Of a stretch of 13,209 nt of DNA, positions 1 through 5,926 are shown one piece after another. Position 1 is the stretch's first letter, and every line of letters starts with the position of its first letter. A program made the position numbers and the translations under genes. The notes under the pieces are model-generated. The model was not told the origin of the DNA. It was given only the letters and a program-made list of their open reading frames with translations, and ran no database searches. The stretch comes from Vulcanimicrobiota bacterium (GTDB lineage Bacteria; Vulcanimicrobiota; Vulcanimicrobiia; Vulcanimicrobiales; Vulcanimicrobiaceae): the NCBI GenBank assembly GCA_014304965.1, contig JACRTZ010000071.1, forward strand, positions 1 through 13,209. Direction: 5' to 3'.

Positions 1-149
1 GTTTAATGAAGCAGCTCGAAGAATTCGGCATCGTGGGACCGCACGAAGGCACCAAGCCGCGACGCATCAACATCGGCCTGGGCGACCTCGAAACGATTTC
101 GGGACGCCTGGGGCGGGCCGATCAAACCGATCTGTTCGCGCAAGCGTAG
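1..149 (+). CDS. ftsK: DNA translocase FtsK, C-terminal end (partial)
   Basis: The open frame starts at base 3 and runs 48 codons to TAG at 147-149. The visible protein begins LMKQLEEFGIVGPHEGTKPR, which matches the last helix and wing of the FtsK gamma domain, the winged helix that reads polarity sequences (KOPS/SRS) on the chromosome and loads or steers the translocase. In the family this domain is the extreme C-terminus of a hexameric, septum-bound motor that pumps DNA during division. Here about 28 residues follow the usual end of the gamma domain (RRINIGLGDLE onward), so there is a short extra tail. The motor and membrane domains lie outside the window. The identification rests on one short but characteristic motif (EEFGIVGP followed by GTKPR). 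SpoIIIE-type naming would be equally valid. Confidence 0.85.
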   Translation, partial: LMKQLEEFGIVGPHEGTKPRRINIGLGDLETISGRLGRADQTDLFAQA

Positions 150-208
150 CCCGGCGATTTCAGACGCGAAAACGAGGAAACAAGCGCAACGACGCGGGAG
201 GTGCGGAG

Positions 209-850
209 ATGGGCCGGGCGCAGCGAGTCATCTCCGGTGCGACCGCAATCGCGGTCGGCGCGCTCGCGCTCGCCGCAGCCGTTCCGGCCCGCGCTGAAGA
301 TCGCCCGCTCGTGCTCGCGATCACGGCCCGTCAGTCGACGCGCGACGTGGATTTTTCGCTCCCGCCGCGCTGGCAGGCACCGGTCAGATGCGCGGTGCTG
401 GATACCCGCGACTCGTGCCTGCTCGAAAAGATGACCTCTGAGCCCGAGGGCGTCCCGCCGAGCGAGATCGTCGGGAAGGCGCTTCGGCTCGCGGCGCTCT
501 TCGACGCGCGAAGAAAGATCGACGATTCGGACGGACTGATGTCGCTGCGCGCGTCGGAAGCGTATCTCATCGCCGGCGCGTACGAACTCAAGGGCAGCCA
601 TCTCGCCGAGGCGCGAGCCTACTTCGAGTCGGCGCTGGCGCGCGCGCGCGAAGTGCCGGCGAGGGTTTCGAGATTCGTGCAAGTCGCCGCAAATTACACC
701 GCTCCAGTGCAAACCAACAATACCACGCGCACGCTGCAACCGCGCGTTCCCCTCGTCATGAGCATGCAAGAGGAGCGCAACGTCTTTTACCCGCTGGCCG
801 AACTCGTGCGCGAGTACGCCGTCCGGGCGCTTGCAACCAAGCACGAATAG
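209..850 (+). CDS. Exported protein of unknown function with a TPR-like helical segment
   Basis: A 213-residue protein that I do not recognise as a named family. The start is well fixed: ATG at 209 follows GGGAGG (196-201) by 7 bases. Residues 1-29 form a typical Sec signal peptide: a basic start (MGRAQR), an Ala/Val/Leu-rich core, and a likely cleavage after ARA at 27-29. The mature protein has two cysteines nine residues apart (C61, C70) that could form a disulfide outside the membrane. Residues 112-147 (LRASEAYLIAGAYELKGSHL, then AEARAYFESALARA) look like one tetratricopeptide-type helix pair. The rest has no motif I can name. It lies 59 bases after ftsK in the same direction, so it may share that transcript. 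A role in the envelope is only suggested by the signal peptide. Confidence 0.8.
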   Translation: MGRAQRVISGATAIAVGALALAAAVPARAEDRPLVLAITARQSTRDVDFSLPPRWQAPVRCAVLDTRDSCLLEKMTSEPEGVPPSEIVGKALRLAALFDARRKIDDSDGLMSLRASEAYLIAGAYELKGSHLAEARAYFESALARAREVPARVSRFVQVAANYTAPVQTNNTTRTLQPRVPLVMSMQEERNVFYPLAELVREYAVRALATKHE

Positions 851-853
851 CTG

Positions 854-865
854 CGACTTTAGTCG
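854..865. promoter_or_regulatory. Palindrome with DosR/NarL-type core upstream of the mqn operon
   Basis: The 12-base sequence CGACTTTAGTCG is a perfect inverted repeat with 5-base arms around TT. Its inner ten bases, GACTTTAGTC, are identical to the core of the published DosR (DevR) box consensus, GGGACTWWAGTCCC. The site lies 61 bases before the mqnE start and 3 bases after the previous stop, where an activator of a menaquinone operon would be expected. No response regulator gene is present in the window to pair with it. The palindrome is seen directly; binding by a NarL/LuxR-family regulator is inference. Confidence 0.45.
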
Positions 866-879
866 AAACGGGCCGTTTC
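865..879. promoter_or_regulatory. Second palindrome in the mqnE leader, possible operator or small hairpin
   Basis: GAAACGGGCCGTTTC has 7-base arms around a single central G. It abuts and shares one base with the DosR-like palindrome. As RNA it could fold into a 6-bp stem with a 3-base loop, but no T-run follows, so it is not a convincing intrinsic terminator for the preceding gene. The half-sequence CGAAACG recurs at 906-912, 42 bases from its first copy at 864-870, which would put both copies on the same face of the helix. The function is unknown. Confidence 0.35.
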
Positions 880-925
880 TACAAAGTTGAACGGTGCGGG
901 TCTCGCGAAACGTTGAGAGGCCGAC

Positions 926-2098
926 ATGACGTACGCGACCGACCCTCTCCTGCGCCCGATCGAACACAAAGTTGACGAGGGCATCCCGCTTTCAAAAGAA
1001 GACGGGCTCGCGCTCTTACAAACGCGCGACCTGCACGCGCTCGGGCGTATGGCGCAGCGCGCGAAAGAGCGCAAGAGCGGTCGCAAAGTTTTCTACGTGC
1101 TCAACCGTTACATCAATTCGACGAACGTCTGTTACGCGAATTGCAAGTTCTGCTCGTTTGCGAAAGGCGAGCAAGAAGCCGGTGCGGTGCGCATGCCGGC
1201 CGACGACGTGCTCGCCAAGGCCCTCGAAACCGGAACCAACTTCAACCAAATTCACATCGTTGGCGGCCACGACCCGCGCCAACTGTCGCTCGATTATTGG
1301 TTGCCGCTCATGCGCCGCTTCAAGGCGACGCTGCCGCACGTGCAACTCTCGCTGTTCACCTCGGCGGAAATAGATTATCTCGCCAAGCGTCATCGCTTGC
1401 CCTACGAAGACATCCTGCGCGAGTTACGCGACGCCGGCCTCGACAACATCAACGGCGGCGGCGCCGAAATTTTCAGCGCGCGCTTTCGCAAACTCGTGTG
1501 TCCGAATAAGGTGGACGCAGACAATTGGCTGCGCGTGCACGAGGTTGCCCACAGTATCGGCATTGCGTCGAACGCGACGATGCTATACGGTACGGTCGAA
1601 ACGCTCGAAGAGCGGGTGGACCACTTCATCGCGTTGCGGGAATCGCAGCGGCGCTCGCCCGGCTTCAACGCCTTCATTCCGCTCGCGTTTCATCCCGACG
1701 GCAACCAGCTCAACGACTGCGGCTGGACGACGGGCCTCGACGATCTGCGCATGTTCGCGACCGCGCGCCTGATGCTCGATAACTTCGATCACATCAAAGC
1801 GTACTGGATGATTCAAGGTCTCAAGGTCTGCCAAATTGCGCTGCAGTTCGGCGCCGACGACATGGACGGTACGCACGGTTCGACGGATGAGGAGCGCATC
1901 TATCACAGCGCCGGCACGTCGTCGGGCCAATACGTCGACGATCGCGAGTTTCGCAGGTTGATCGAAGAGGCCGGCTACCAGCCGGTCCGCCGCAACTCCA
2001 CGTACGACGAGTTCCCCCATGATTGGAATCCCCACGATGCTACGCATCGCGGGGACCGCGCCCCCACACGCGAAGCGCATGGGGCCCCAGCAGAATAA
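926..2098 (+). CDS. mqnE: Aminodeoxyfutalosine synthase MqnE (radical SAM)
   Basis: A 390-residue radical SAM enzyme. The family joins 3-[(1-carboxyvinyl)oxy]benzoate (the MqnA product) to the adenosyl part of S-adenosylmethionine, giving aminofutalosine in the futalosine route to menaquinone. The cluster-binding motif is C69-xxx-C73-xx-C76 (NVCYANCKFCSF). The conserved GGGAEIF stretch is at 177-183, but it is preceded by DNIN where relatives, including MqnC in this window, carry a form of SLPG. The barrel continues through IPLAFHPDGNQL (251-262) and the conserved C-terminal region around DDMDGT (311-316). ATG at 926 follows GAGAGG (915-920) by 5 bases. About 30 residues after position 360 (FPHDW onward) are polar, look like a lineage-specific tail, and are encoded over strong DNA hairpins. 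MqnE is preferred to CofH because mqnA and mqnC follow directly. Confidence 0.93.
   Translation: MTYATDPLLRPIEHKVDEGIPLSKEDGLALLQTRDLHALGRMAQRAKERKSGRKVFYVLNRYINSTNVCYANCKFCSFAKGEQEAGAVRMPADDVLAKALETGTNFNQIHIVGGHDPRQLSLDYWLPLMRRFKATLPHVQLSLFTSAEIDYLAKRHRLPYEDILRELRDAGLDNINGGGAEIFSARFRKLVCPNKVDADNWLRVHEVAHSIGIASNATMLYGTVETLEERVDHFIALRESQRRSPGFNAFIPLAFHPDGNQLNDCGWTTGLDDLRMFATARLMLDNFDHIKAYWMIQGLKVCQIALQFGADDMDGTHGSTDEERIYHSAGTSSGQYVDDREFRRLIEEAGYQPVRRNSTYDEFPHDWNPHDATHRGDRAPTREAHGAPAE
2029..2055 (+). promoter_or_regulatory. Strong stem-loop inside the 3' end of mqnE
   Basis: The arms are TCCCCACGATGC (2029-2040) and GCATCGCGGGGA (2044-2055), around the loop TAC. They pair over 12 positions with one A/C mismatch at 2034/2050. 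The stem lies in the codons for about residues 368-377 of MqnE and ends 46 bases before the mqnA start. A second, weaker stem, CCCCA (2062-2066) with TGGGG (2080-2084), follows. There is no T-run, so it is not an intrinsic terminator. An effect on mRNA stability or on coupling to mqnA is inferred. Confidence 0.5.
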
Positions 2099-2100
2099 TC

Positions 2101-2928
2101 ATGCTGCGGTCCGGACGCATCGTGTATACAAACGATCTGCCGATCTACACCGCTTTCGACGAAGGCGCGGTGCGCTTTCCGGGCGCGCTCGTCGCCGACG
2201 TCCCCGCGAACCTCAACGCGATGCTGTTGGACGGCCGCCTCGACATGGGCCCGATGAGCGCGGCCGCTTATGCCGGCGCCTCGGACCGTTTCATGCTGCT
2301 GCCCGAACTGTGCATCGGGTCGCGGGCCGACGTTTGGTCGGTGGTGTGCGTCAGTAAACTGCCGCTGCGCGGCTTGGACGGTGCGCGAATCGCGGTTACG
2401 CGGGAATCGGCAAGCGGCCGCGGGCTGCTGCGCGTCTTGCTCGAACGGCGCTACGGCATTTCGGCCGAGTTCGAAGAAAGTACCGATCCCTACGCCGCCG
2501 CGGCCGCCGGGAGGCCCGCGCTCTTGATCGGCGACCGCGCGATCGACGCGCGCCAGACGTTCAACGCCGCGCACGTGCACGATCTCGGCGCCGAGTGGCA
2601 TGCTTGGACTGGCCTCGACATGGTGTATGCCGTGTGGGTCGTCCGCCGCGACGTGCTCGATTCGAACGGCGCGGACGTGCGGGCCGCGTGGCAGGCGCTC
2701 GTCGCCGCGCACCGCTGGGGCGAACGCAACCCGCAACGCGTCATCGGGCACGCGCAGCGAGCGCATCCGCGCCCAGGCGGTTTCTACGGCGCGTACTACG
2801 AGACGCTCAACTTCACGTTCGACGGTCGCGCGCGCGCGGGCCTGACGCGCTACTTCGAGGAGCTGCACGCGCTGGGCGCGATTGCGTCCGTGCCGTCGTG
2901 CGAGGAGGCGTTCGTTGTCGCTCGCTAG
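2101..2928 (+). CDS. mqnA: Chorismate dehydratase MqnA
   Basis: A 275-residue protein of the MqnA/MqnD periplasmic-binding-protein-like fold, acting in the cytoplasm. MqnA removes water from chorismate to give 3-[(1-carboxyvinyl)oxy]benzoate, the first committed step of futalosine-dependent menaquinone synthesis. Family features seen: the N-terminus MLRSGRIVYTNDLPIYTAFD (compare the usual IxYxNxLP pattern, with Asn at 11), DMGPMSAAAYA (48-58), SVVCVSKLPL (80-89), LLIGDRAI (141-148) and DLGAEW (161-166). ATG at 2101 is only 2 bases after the mqnE stop. It has no clear Shine-Dalgarno sequence, so translation is probably coupled to mqnE. An upstream in-frame TTG at 2023 would add 26 residues that match nothing in the family, so it was rejected. 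The 3' end overlaps the start of mqnC by 14 bases. MqnD is less likely because the GRIxYxN start is typical of MqnA. Confidence 0.93.
   Translation: MLRSGRIVYTNDLPIYTAFDEGAVRFPGALVADVPANLNAMLLDGRLDMGPMSAAAYAGASDRFMLLPELCIGSRADVWSVVCVSKLPLRGLDGARIAVTRESASGRGLLRVLLERRYGISAEFEESTDPYAAAAAGRPALLIGDRAIDARQTFNAAHVHDLGAEWHAWTGLDMVYAVWVVRRDVLDSNGADVRAAWQALVAAHRWGERNPQRVIGHAQRAHPRPGGFYGAYYETLNFTFDGRARAGLTRYFEELHALGAIASVPSCEEAFVVAR
2902..2908 (+). promoter_or_regulatory. Ribosome binding site that sets the mqnC start (TTG)
   Basis: GAGGAGG, inside the last codons of mqnA, lies 6 bases before TTG at 2915. It is the only well-placed site for the mqnC frame and favours this TTG over an upstream TTG at 2882, which would add eleven Arg-rich residues. 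Confidence 0.75.
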
Positions 2929-3997
2929 CCTTATCGACCGCGCCGCCGGGGGCGGCCGCTTGACCTACGAGGAGGGCGTGCGTCTCTACGAGGAGGCGCC
3001 GCTGCACGAACTCGGCGCCGCCGCGCATCATCGCCGCATGACGATGTATCCGACCGACGACGTGACCTACGTGATCGACACGACGATCAATTACACGAAC
3101 GTTTGCAACGTGCACTGCACGTTCTGCGCGTTCTTCCGTCCCGAACGCCACGGTGAAGGCTACACGATGTCACACGACGATGTGATCGGCCGCGCTCGCT
3201 GGGCCGCCGATCAGGGCGCGACGCAGATCATGATTCAGGGCGGCGTCAATCCCGACCTCAAGCTCGAGTGGTTCGAGCGGCTCTTCACGCGGGTGCGGTC
3301 GGAGCTGCCGGGTGTGGACATCCATTCGCTATCGGTTTCCGAGATCGTGGGCTTGGCGCACGTCGAAAACATCACGACGAAGGCCGTGCTCGAGCGTTTG
3401 CGCGCGGCGGGCCTCAAGTCGTTGCCGGGCGCGGGTGCCGAGATTCTCGTCGAGCGCGTGCGCAAGCGAATCAGCGCGCGTAAAGTCAAGCCCGAATCAT
3501 GGCTCGGCGTAATGCGCGAGGCGCAGAACCTCGGCATGCCGACGACCGCCACCATGATGTTCGGCTCGATCGAAACGAACGCCGAACGGGTCGCGCATCT
3601 CGACGCCGTCCGTTCGCTGCAAGACGAAACGGGCGGCTTCACCGCCTTCATCCCGTGGTATTACGTGCCGTTCAAAACGCCGCTCAAGGGCAAGGAGGCC
3701 ACCGGGCTCGAGTACTTGCGCGTGCTCGCGATTTCGCGGCTGTTCTTGGACAACGTGCCCCATCTGCAAGCCTCATGGCTGACGCCCGGACTCAAGCTCG
3801 GGCAACTCGCGCTGTTCTACGGCTGCGACGACATGGGCGGCACGATTTTGGAAGAGCGCGTCGTTCACGATGCGGGCTCGACGAACGAAGCGACGCGCAA
3901 ACAACTCGAGGAGCTCGTGATTTCGGCCGGGTTCCGGCCCGTCATTCGCGATACGTATTGGAATCTACGCCCGCAAATGGCGCTTGCCACCGCCTAG
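2915..3997 (+). CDS. mqnC: Cyclic dehypoxanthinyl futalosine synthase MqnC (radical SAM)
   Basis: A 360-residue radical SAM enzyme. In the family it cyclises dehypoxanthine futalosine to the spiro compound that MqnD later splits to 1,4-dihydroxy-6-naphthoate. The [4Fe-4S] motif is C64-xxx-C68-xx-C71 in TNVCNVHCTFCAFFRPERHG. Other family stretches are MIQGGVNPDLKLEW (106-119), SLPGAGAEIL (169-178), TTATMMFGSIET (210-221), DETGGFTAFIPW (237-248) and CDDMGGT (304-310). A TTG start at 2915 is chosen because GAGGAGG lies 6 bases upstream and the resulting protein has the normal family length. The gene overlaps mqnA by 14 bases, which implies coupled translation. It is clearly a paralogue of MqnE, but DETGGFTAFIPW and the position after mqnA point to MqnC. 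The stop lies 11 bases from the convergent end of mnmA. Confidence 0.93.
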   Translation: MSLASLIDRAAGGGRLTYEEGVRLYEEAPLHELGAAAHHRRMTMYPTDDVTYVIDTTINYTNVCNVHCTFCAFFRPERHGEGYTMSHDDVIGRARWAADQGATQIMIQGGVNPDLKLEWFERLFTRVRSELPGVDIHSLSVSEIVGLAHVENITTKAVLERLRAAGLKSLPGAGAEILVERVRKRISARKVKPESWLGVMREAQNLGMPTTATMMFGSIETNAERVAHLDAVRSLQDETGGFTAFIPWYYVPFKTPLKGKEATGLEYLRVLAISRLFLDNVPHLQASWLTPGLKLGQLALFYGCDDMGGTILEERVVHDAGSTNEATRKQLEELVISAGFRPVIRDTYWNLRPQMALATA

Positions 3998-4008
3998 AAA
4001 CCGAAAAG

Positions 4009-5094
4009 TCAGCGCGCTTCGCGGATCGTTGCGCCGGCCAGCACTTCGCCGCGCTGGTCGTATAAGGCGACGAGTTGACCCGGTGCGACCGCGCGTTCGG
4101 GCGTCCGGAACTCGAGCCTCAGTTCGCCGCTCGCGCGATCGAACTGCGCCCGCGCGCGGTTGAGCGGCGCGCGGTAGCGCGTCATCGCGAATGCCTCGAG
4201 CGGACCGTCTGCAAAGCGTTCGGGCCGCAGAACGTTCGCCTCGTCCGCAACGAGACCGCCGGCGTAGAGTTCTTCTTCACGACCGATGACGATCGTATTG
4301 GTTTCGGCGTCGAGGCGCGTGACGTAGCGCGGCCCGTCGTTGAACGTCGTCGCCGGCAGCTCGCGCCGCTGACCGACGGTGAAATGCGCGAGCCCGCGAT
4401 GCGCTCCGACGCGCGCGCCCGACGAGGTGACCACGTCGCCGGGCCGGCCGGTTGCAGCTCCTTCGCGAGCGAGCACCTCGCGATAGTCGCCGCCTTCGAC
4501 GAAGCAAATGTCCTGCGACTCGGCTTTTTCGGCGACCGCTAGACCCAGTCGAACGGCGTGCGCGCGCGTTTCTTCTTTGGTGAGATCGCCCAGCGGCAGC
4601 AGCAGCGCGTCGAGCTGCGCGGGCGTCGCTTGAGCGAGCGCGTAGGATTGATCTTTCAGCGGGTCCCCCGCGAACAGATGCGCGCCATCGGCTTCGTGCG
4701 AGAGGCGCGCGTAATGGCCGGTCGCCACGTAGCGAGCGCCCATGCGTTCCGCAAAACGCCGCAGCGCTCCCAGCTTGACGTCGTTGTTGCAGGTTACGCA
4801 GGGGTTGGGGGTGCGGCCGCGCCCGTAATCGCTCGCAAACCGGCGGATGACCGAGCGGCGAAAGACCTCTTCGAAGTCGAGCACGTAATGCGGGATCCCG
4901 AGAGCGTTCGCCGCGCGGCGCGCGTCGTCGAAATCTTCCGCCCCGCAGCACGACTTGGCGTGAGCGGGACGCGTCGGCGAATACATCTTCATGGTAACGC
5001 CGATCACGTCGAAACCGCGTTCGGCTAGAAGCGCGGCCGCGACGGCGGAATCGACCCCTCCGCTCATCGCGGCAACCACTCGAACTGCGGACAT
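4009..5094 (-). CDS. mnmA: tRNA-specific 2-thiouridylase MnmA
   Basis: A 361-residue cytoplasmic enzyme that adds sulfur to C2 of the wobble uridine (U34) in tRNAs for Lys, Glu and Gln. The ATP pyrophosphatase loop SGGVDS is at 11-16. The two catalytic cysteines are C99 in NPCVTCN and C197 in QDICFVEG; C102 completes the CxxC seen in many family members and proposed by some work to hold an Fe-S cluster. GHYAR (126-130), DPLKDQSYAL (144-153) and FTVGQRR (238-244) are family motifs, followed by the C-terminal beta-barrel. An additional SCCGAEDFDDA stretch (48-58) carries two adjacent cysteines, a variant found in part of the family. Length and motifs are complete. It is transcribed alone, away from the rodZ-like gene, and has no visible Shine-Dalgarno sequence. 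Neighbours do not suggest a special role. Confidence 0.96.
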   Translation of the reverse strand: MSAVRVVAAMSGGVDSAVAAALLAERGFDVIGVTMKMYSPTRPAHAKSCCGAEDFDDARRAANALGIPHYVLDFEEVFRRSVIRRFASDYGRGRTPNPCVTCNNDVKLGALRRFAERMGARYVATGHYARLSHEADGAHLFAGDPLKDQSYALAQATPAQLDALLLPLGDLTKEETRAHAVRLGLAVAEKAESQDICFVEGGDYREVLAREGAATGRPGDVVTSSGARVGAHRGLAHFTVGQRRELPATTFNDGPRYVTRLDAETNTIVIGREEELYAGGLVADEANVLRPERFADGPLEAFAMTRYRAPLNRARAQFDRASGELRLEFRTPERAVAPGQLVALYDQRGEVLAGATIREAR

Positions 5095-5130
5095 CGATAC
5101 CAGGATAACCTACCGACGGGGCTAACTCAA
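5095..5130 (-). promoter_or_regulatory. mnmA: Promoter of mnmA, probably giving a leaderless mRNA
   Basis: Read on the - strand, TTGAGT (5130-5125) and TATCCT (5107-5102) match the -35 and -10 hexamers at 4 of 6 positions each, separated by exactly 17 bases. Seven bases separate the -10 from ATG at 5094, so transcription would begin at or next to the first base of the start codon. No Shine-Dalgarno sequence is visible, which fits a leaderless transcript. The element fills most of the 41-base gap shared with the divergent rodZ-like gene. Confidence 0.5.
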
Positions 5131-5135
5131 CCGCA

Positions 5136-5915
5136 ATGCCGACCCTGGGCGATGAATTCCGCGCCGCACGCGAGGCGCGACATCTCTCGCTTTCGGACGT
5201 CGCCGAACAGATTCATATCCGTTCCGTCTATCTCGAAAGCATCGAACGCGGAGATTGGACCTCGATTGCCGCACCGGTCTACGTTCGCGGTTTTTTGCGC
5301 TCGTACGCCCGCTTTCTGGGCTTGGATGCGGAAGAAGCGGTTGCGGCCTACAACGTGATCCTGGGCGAGAGCGGCGTGCCGCTGGACCCCGTCTACCCGG
5401 ACACCGCGAGCCGCGGCCCGTCGGTCTGGGTCTGGATCGCCGGAATCGCGGCACTCGGTTTGGTCGCTTTCGTGGCGTACAACTATTACCAATTTCAAAG
5501 CGCGCAGAACGCGGCTCCGCCCGAGCGTCACGCCGCTCTCGCGACCGCGAAACCCGTGGCCAGGGCCGCCTCGACCGCCAAACCGGCGATGCTCGCGTCC
5601 AAGCCTGCGCCGGGCACATCGGCCGCGGCGAGCGGAGCGCCCGGTTCTCCCGAGCCCATCGCATCGGGTTCGGTTGCGAATTCGGTTGCCGTGCGCGTGT
5701 CGTCCGATTCGTGGATGCGCGTCGTAGTGGACGGTAAGCAAATGCTCGAAGCGATCGTGCCGGCCGGAACCACCAAGACCTTCGTGGGCAAGTCCGTTAC
5801 TATTCGCGCGGGCAATGCGGGCGGCGTGAGCGTGACGGCCGGCGGCAAAGATGTTGGAATCCTCGGTGCGCGCGGCGACGTGGTCGAGCGCACGTTTAGC
5901 CTCGCGCAGCAATAG
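5136..5915 (+). CDS. rodZ: RodZ-like membrane protein (HTH, one TM, C-terminal beta domain)
   Basis: A 259-residue protein with RodZ architecture. Residues 4-73 form the helix-turn-helix domain (LGDEFRAARE, then LSLSDVAEQIHIRSVYLESI, ERGDW, and the conserved YVRGFLRSYARFLGLD at 49-64). One membrane helix follows at about 96-115 (PSVWVWIAGIAALGLVAFVA). Residues 120-180 are a flexible Ala/Pro/Ser linker. Residues 182-257 form the small extracytoplasmic beta domain (DUF4115 type; SDSWMRVVVDGKQMLEAIVP). RodZ links MreB to the elongation machinery and affects cell shape. The HTH fold here binds protein rather than being known as a classical DNA-binding repressor. No mreB is present in the window. 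ATG at 5136 has no Shine-Dalgarno sequence. The gene is first in the 5136-11677 series; yajQ begins 11 bases after its stop. Confidence 0.82.
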   Translation: MPTLGDEFRAAREARHLSLSDVAEQIHIRSVYLESIERGDWTSIAAPVYVRGFLRSYARFLGLDAEEAVAAYNVILGESGVPLDPVYPDTASRGPSVWVWIAGIAALGLVAFVAYNYYQFQSAQNAAPPERHAALATAKPVARAASTAKPAMLASKPAPGTSAAASGAPGSPEPIASGSVANSVAVRVSSDSWMRVVVDGKQMLEAIVPAGTTKTFVGKSVTIRAGNAGGVSVTAGGKDVGILGARGDVVERTFSLAQQ

Positions 5916-5926
5916 ACGGAGCGACC

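Noticed and set aside
865..879. Intrinsic terminator after the exported protein gene
   Set aside because: The palindrome has only a 1-3 base centre and no following T-run, so it fits an operator better than a terminator.
122..967. 281-codon open frame on the - strand across the exported protein gene and its flanks
   Set aside because: Arg-rich composition, no family motif, no ribosome binding site, and full overlap with a + strand gene that has a signal peptide and a strong RBS. Long shadow frames are expected in high-G+C DNA.
926..2098. CofH (F420 synthesis) as an alternative identity for the first radical SAM gene
   Set aside because: CofH is a close relative, but the direct coupling to mqnA and mqnC makes MqnE far more likely. 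No other F420 gene is present.
1975..2868. 297-codon - strand frame across mqnA
   Set aside because: It lies opposite a confidently identified MqnA, and its translation is low-complexity Arg/Ala/Val with no domain.
4013..4023. CGCG-CTT-CGCG stem near the mqnC/mnmA convergence as a terminator
   Set aside because: Only 4 bp, inside the mnmA coding end, and no T-run on either strand.
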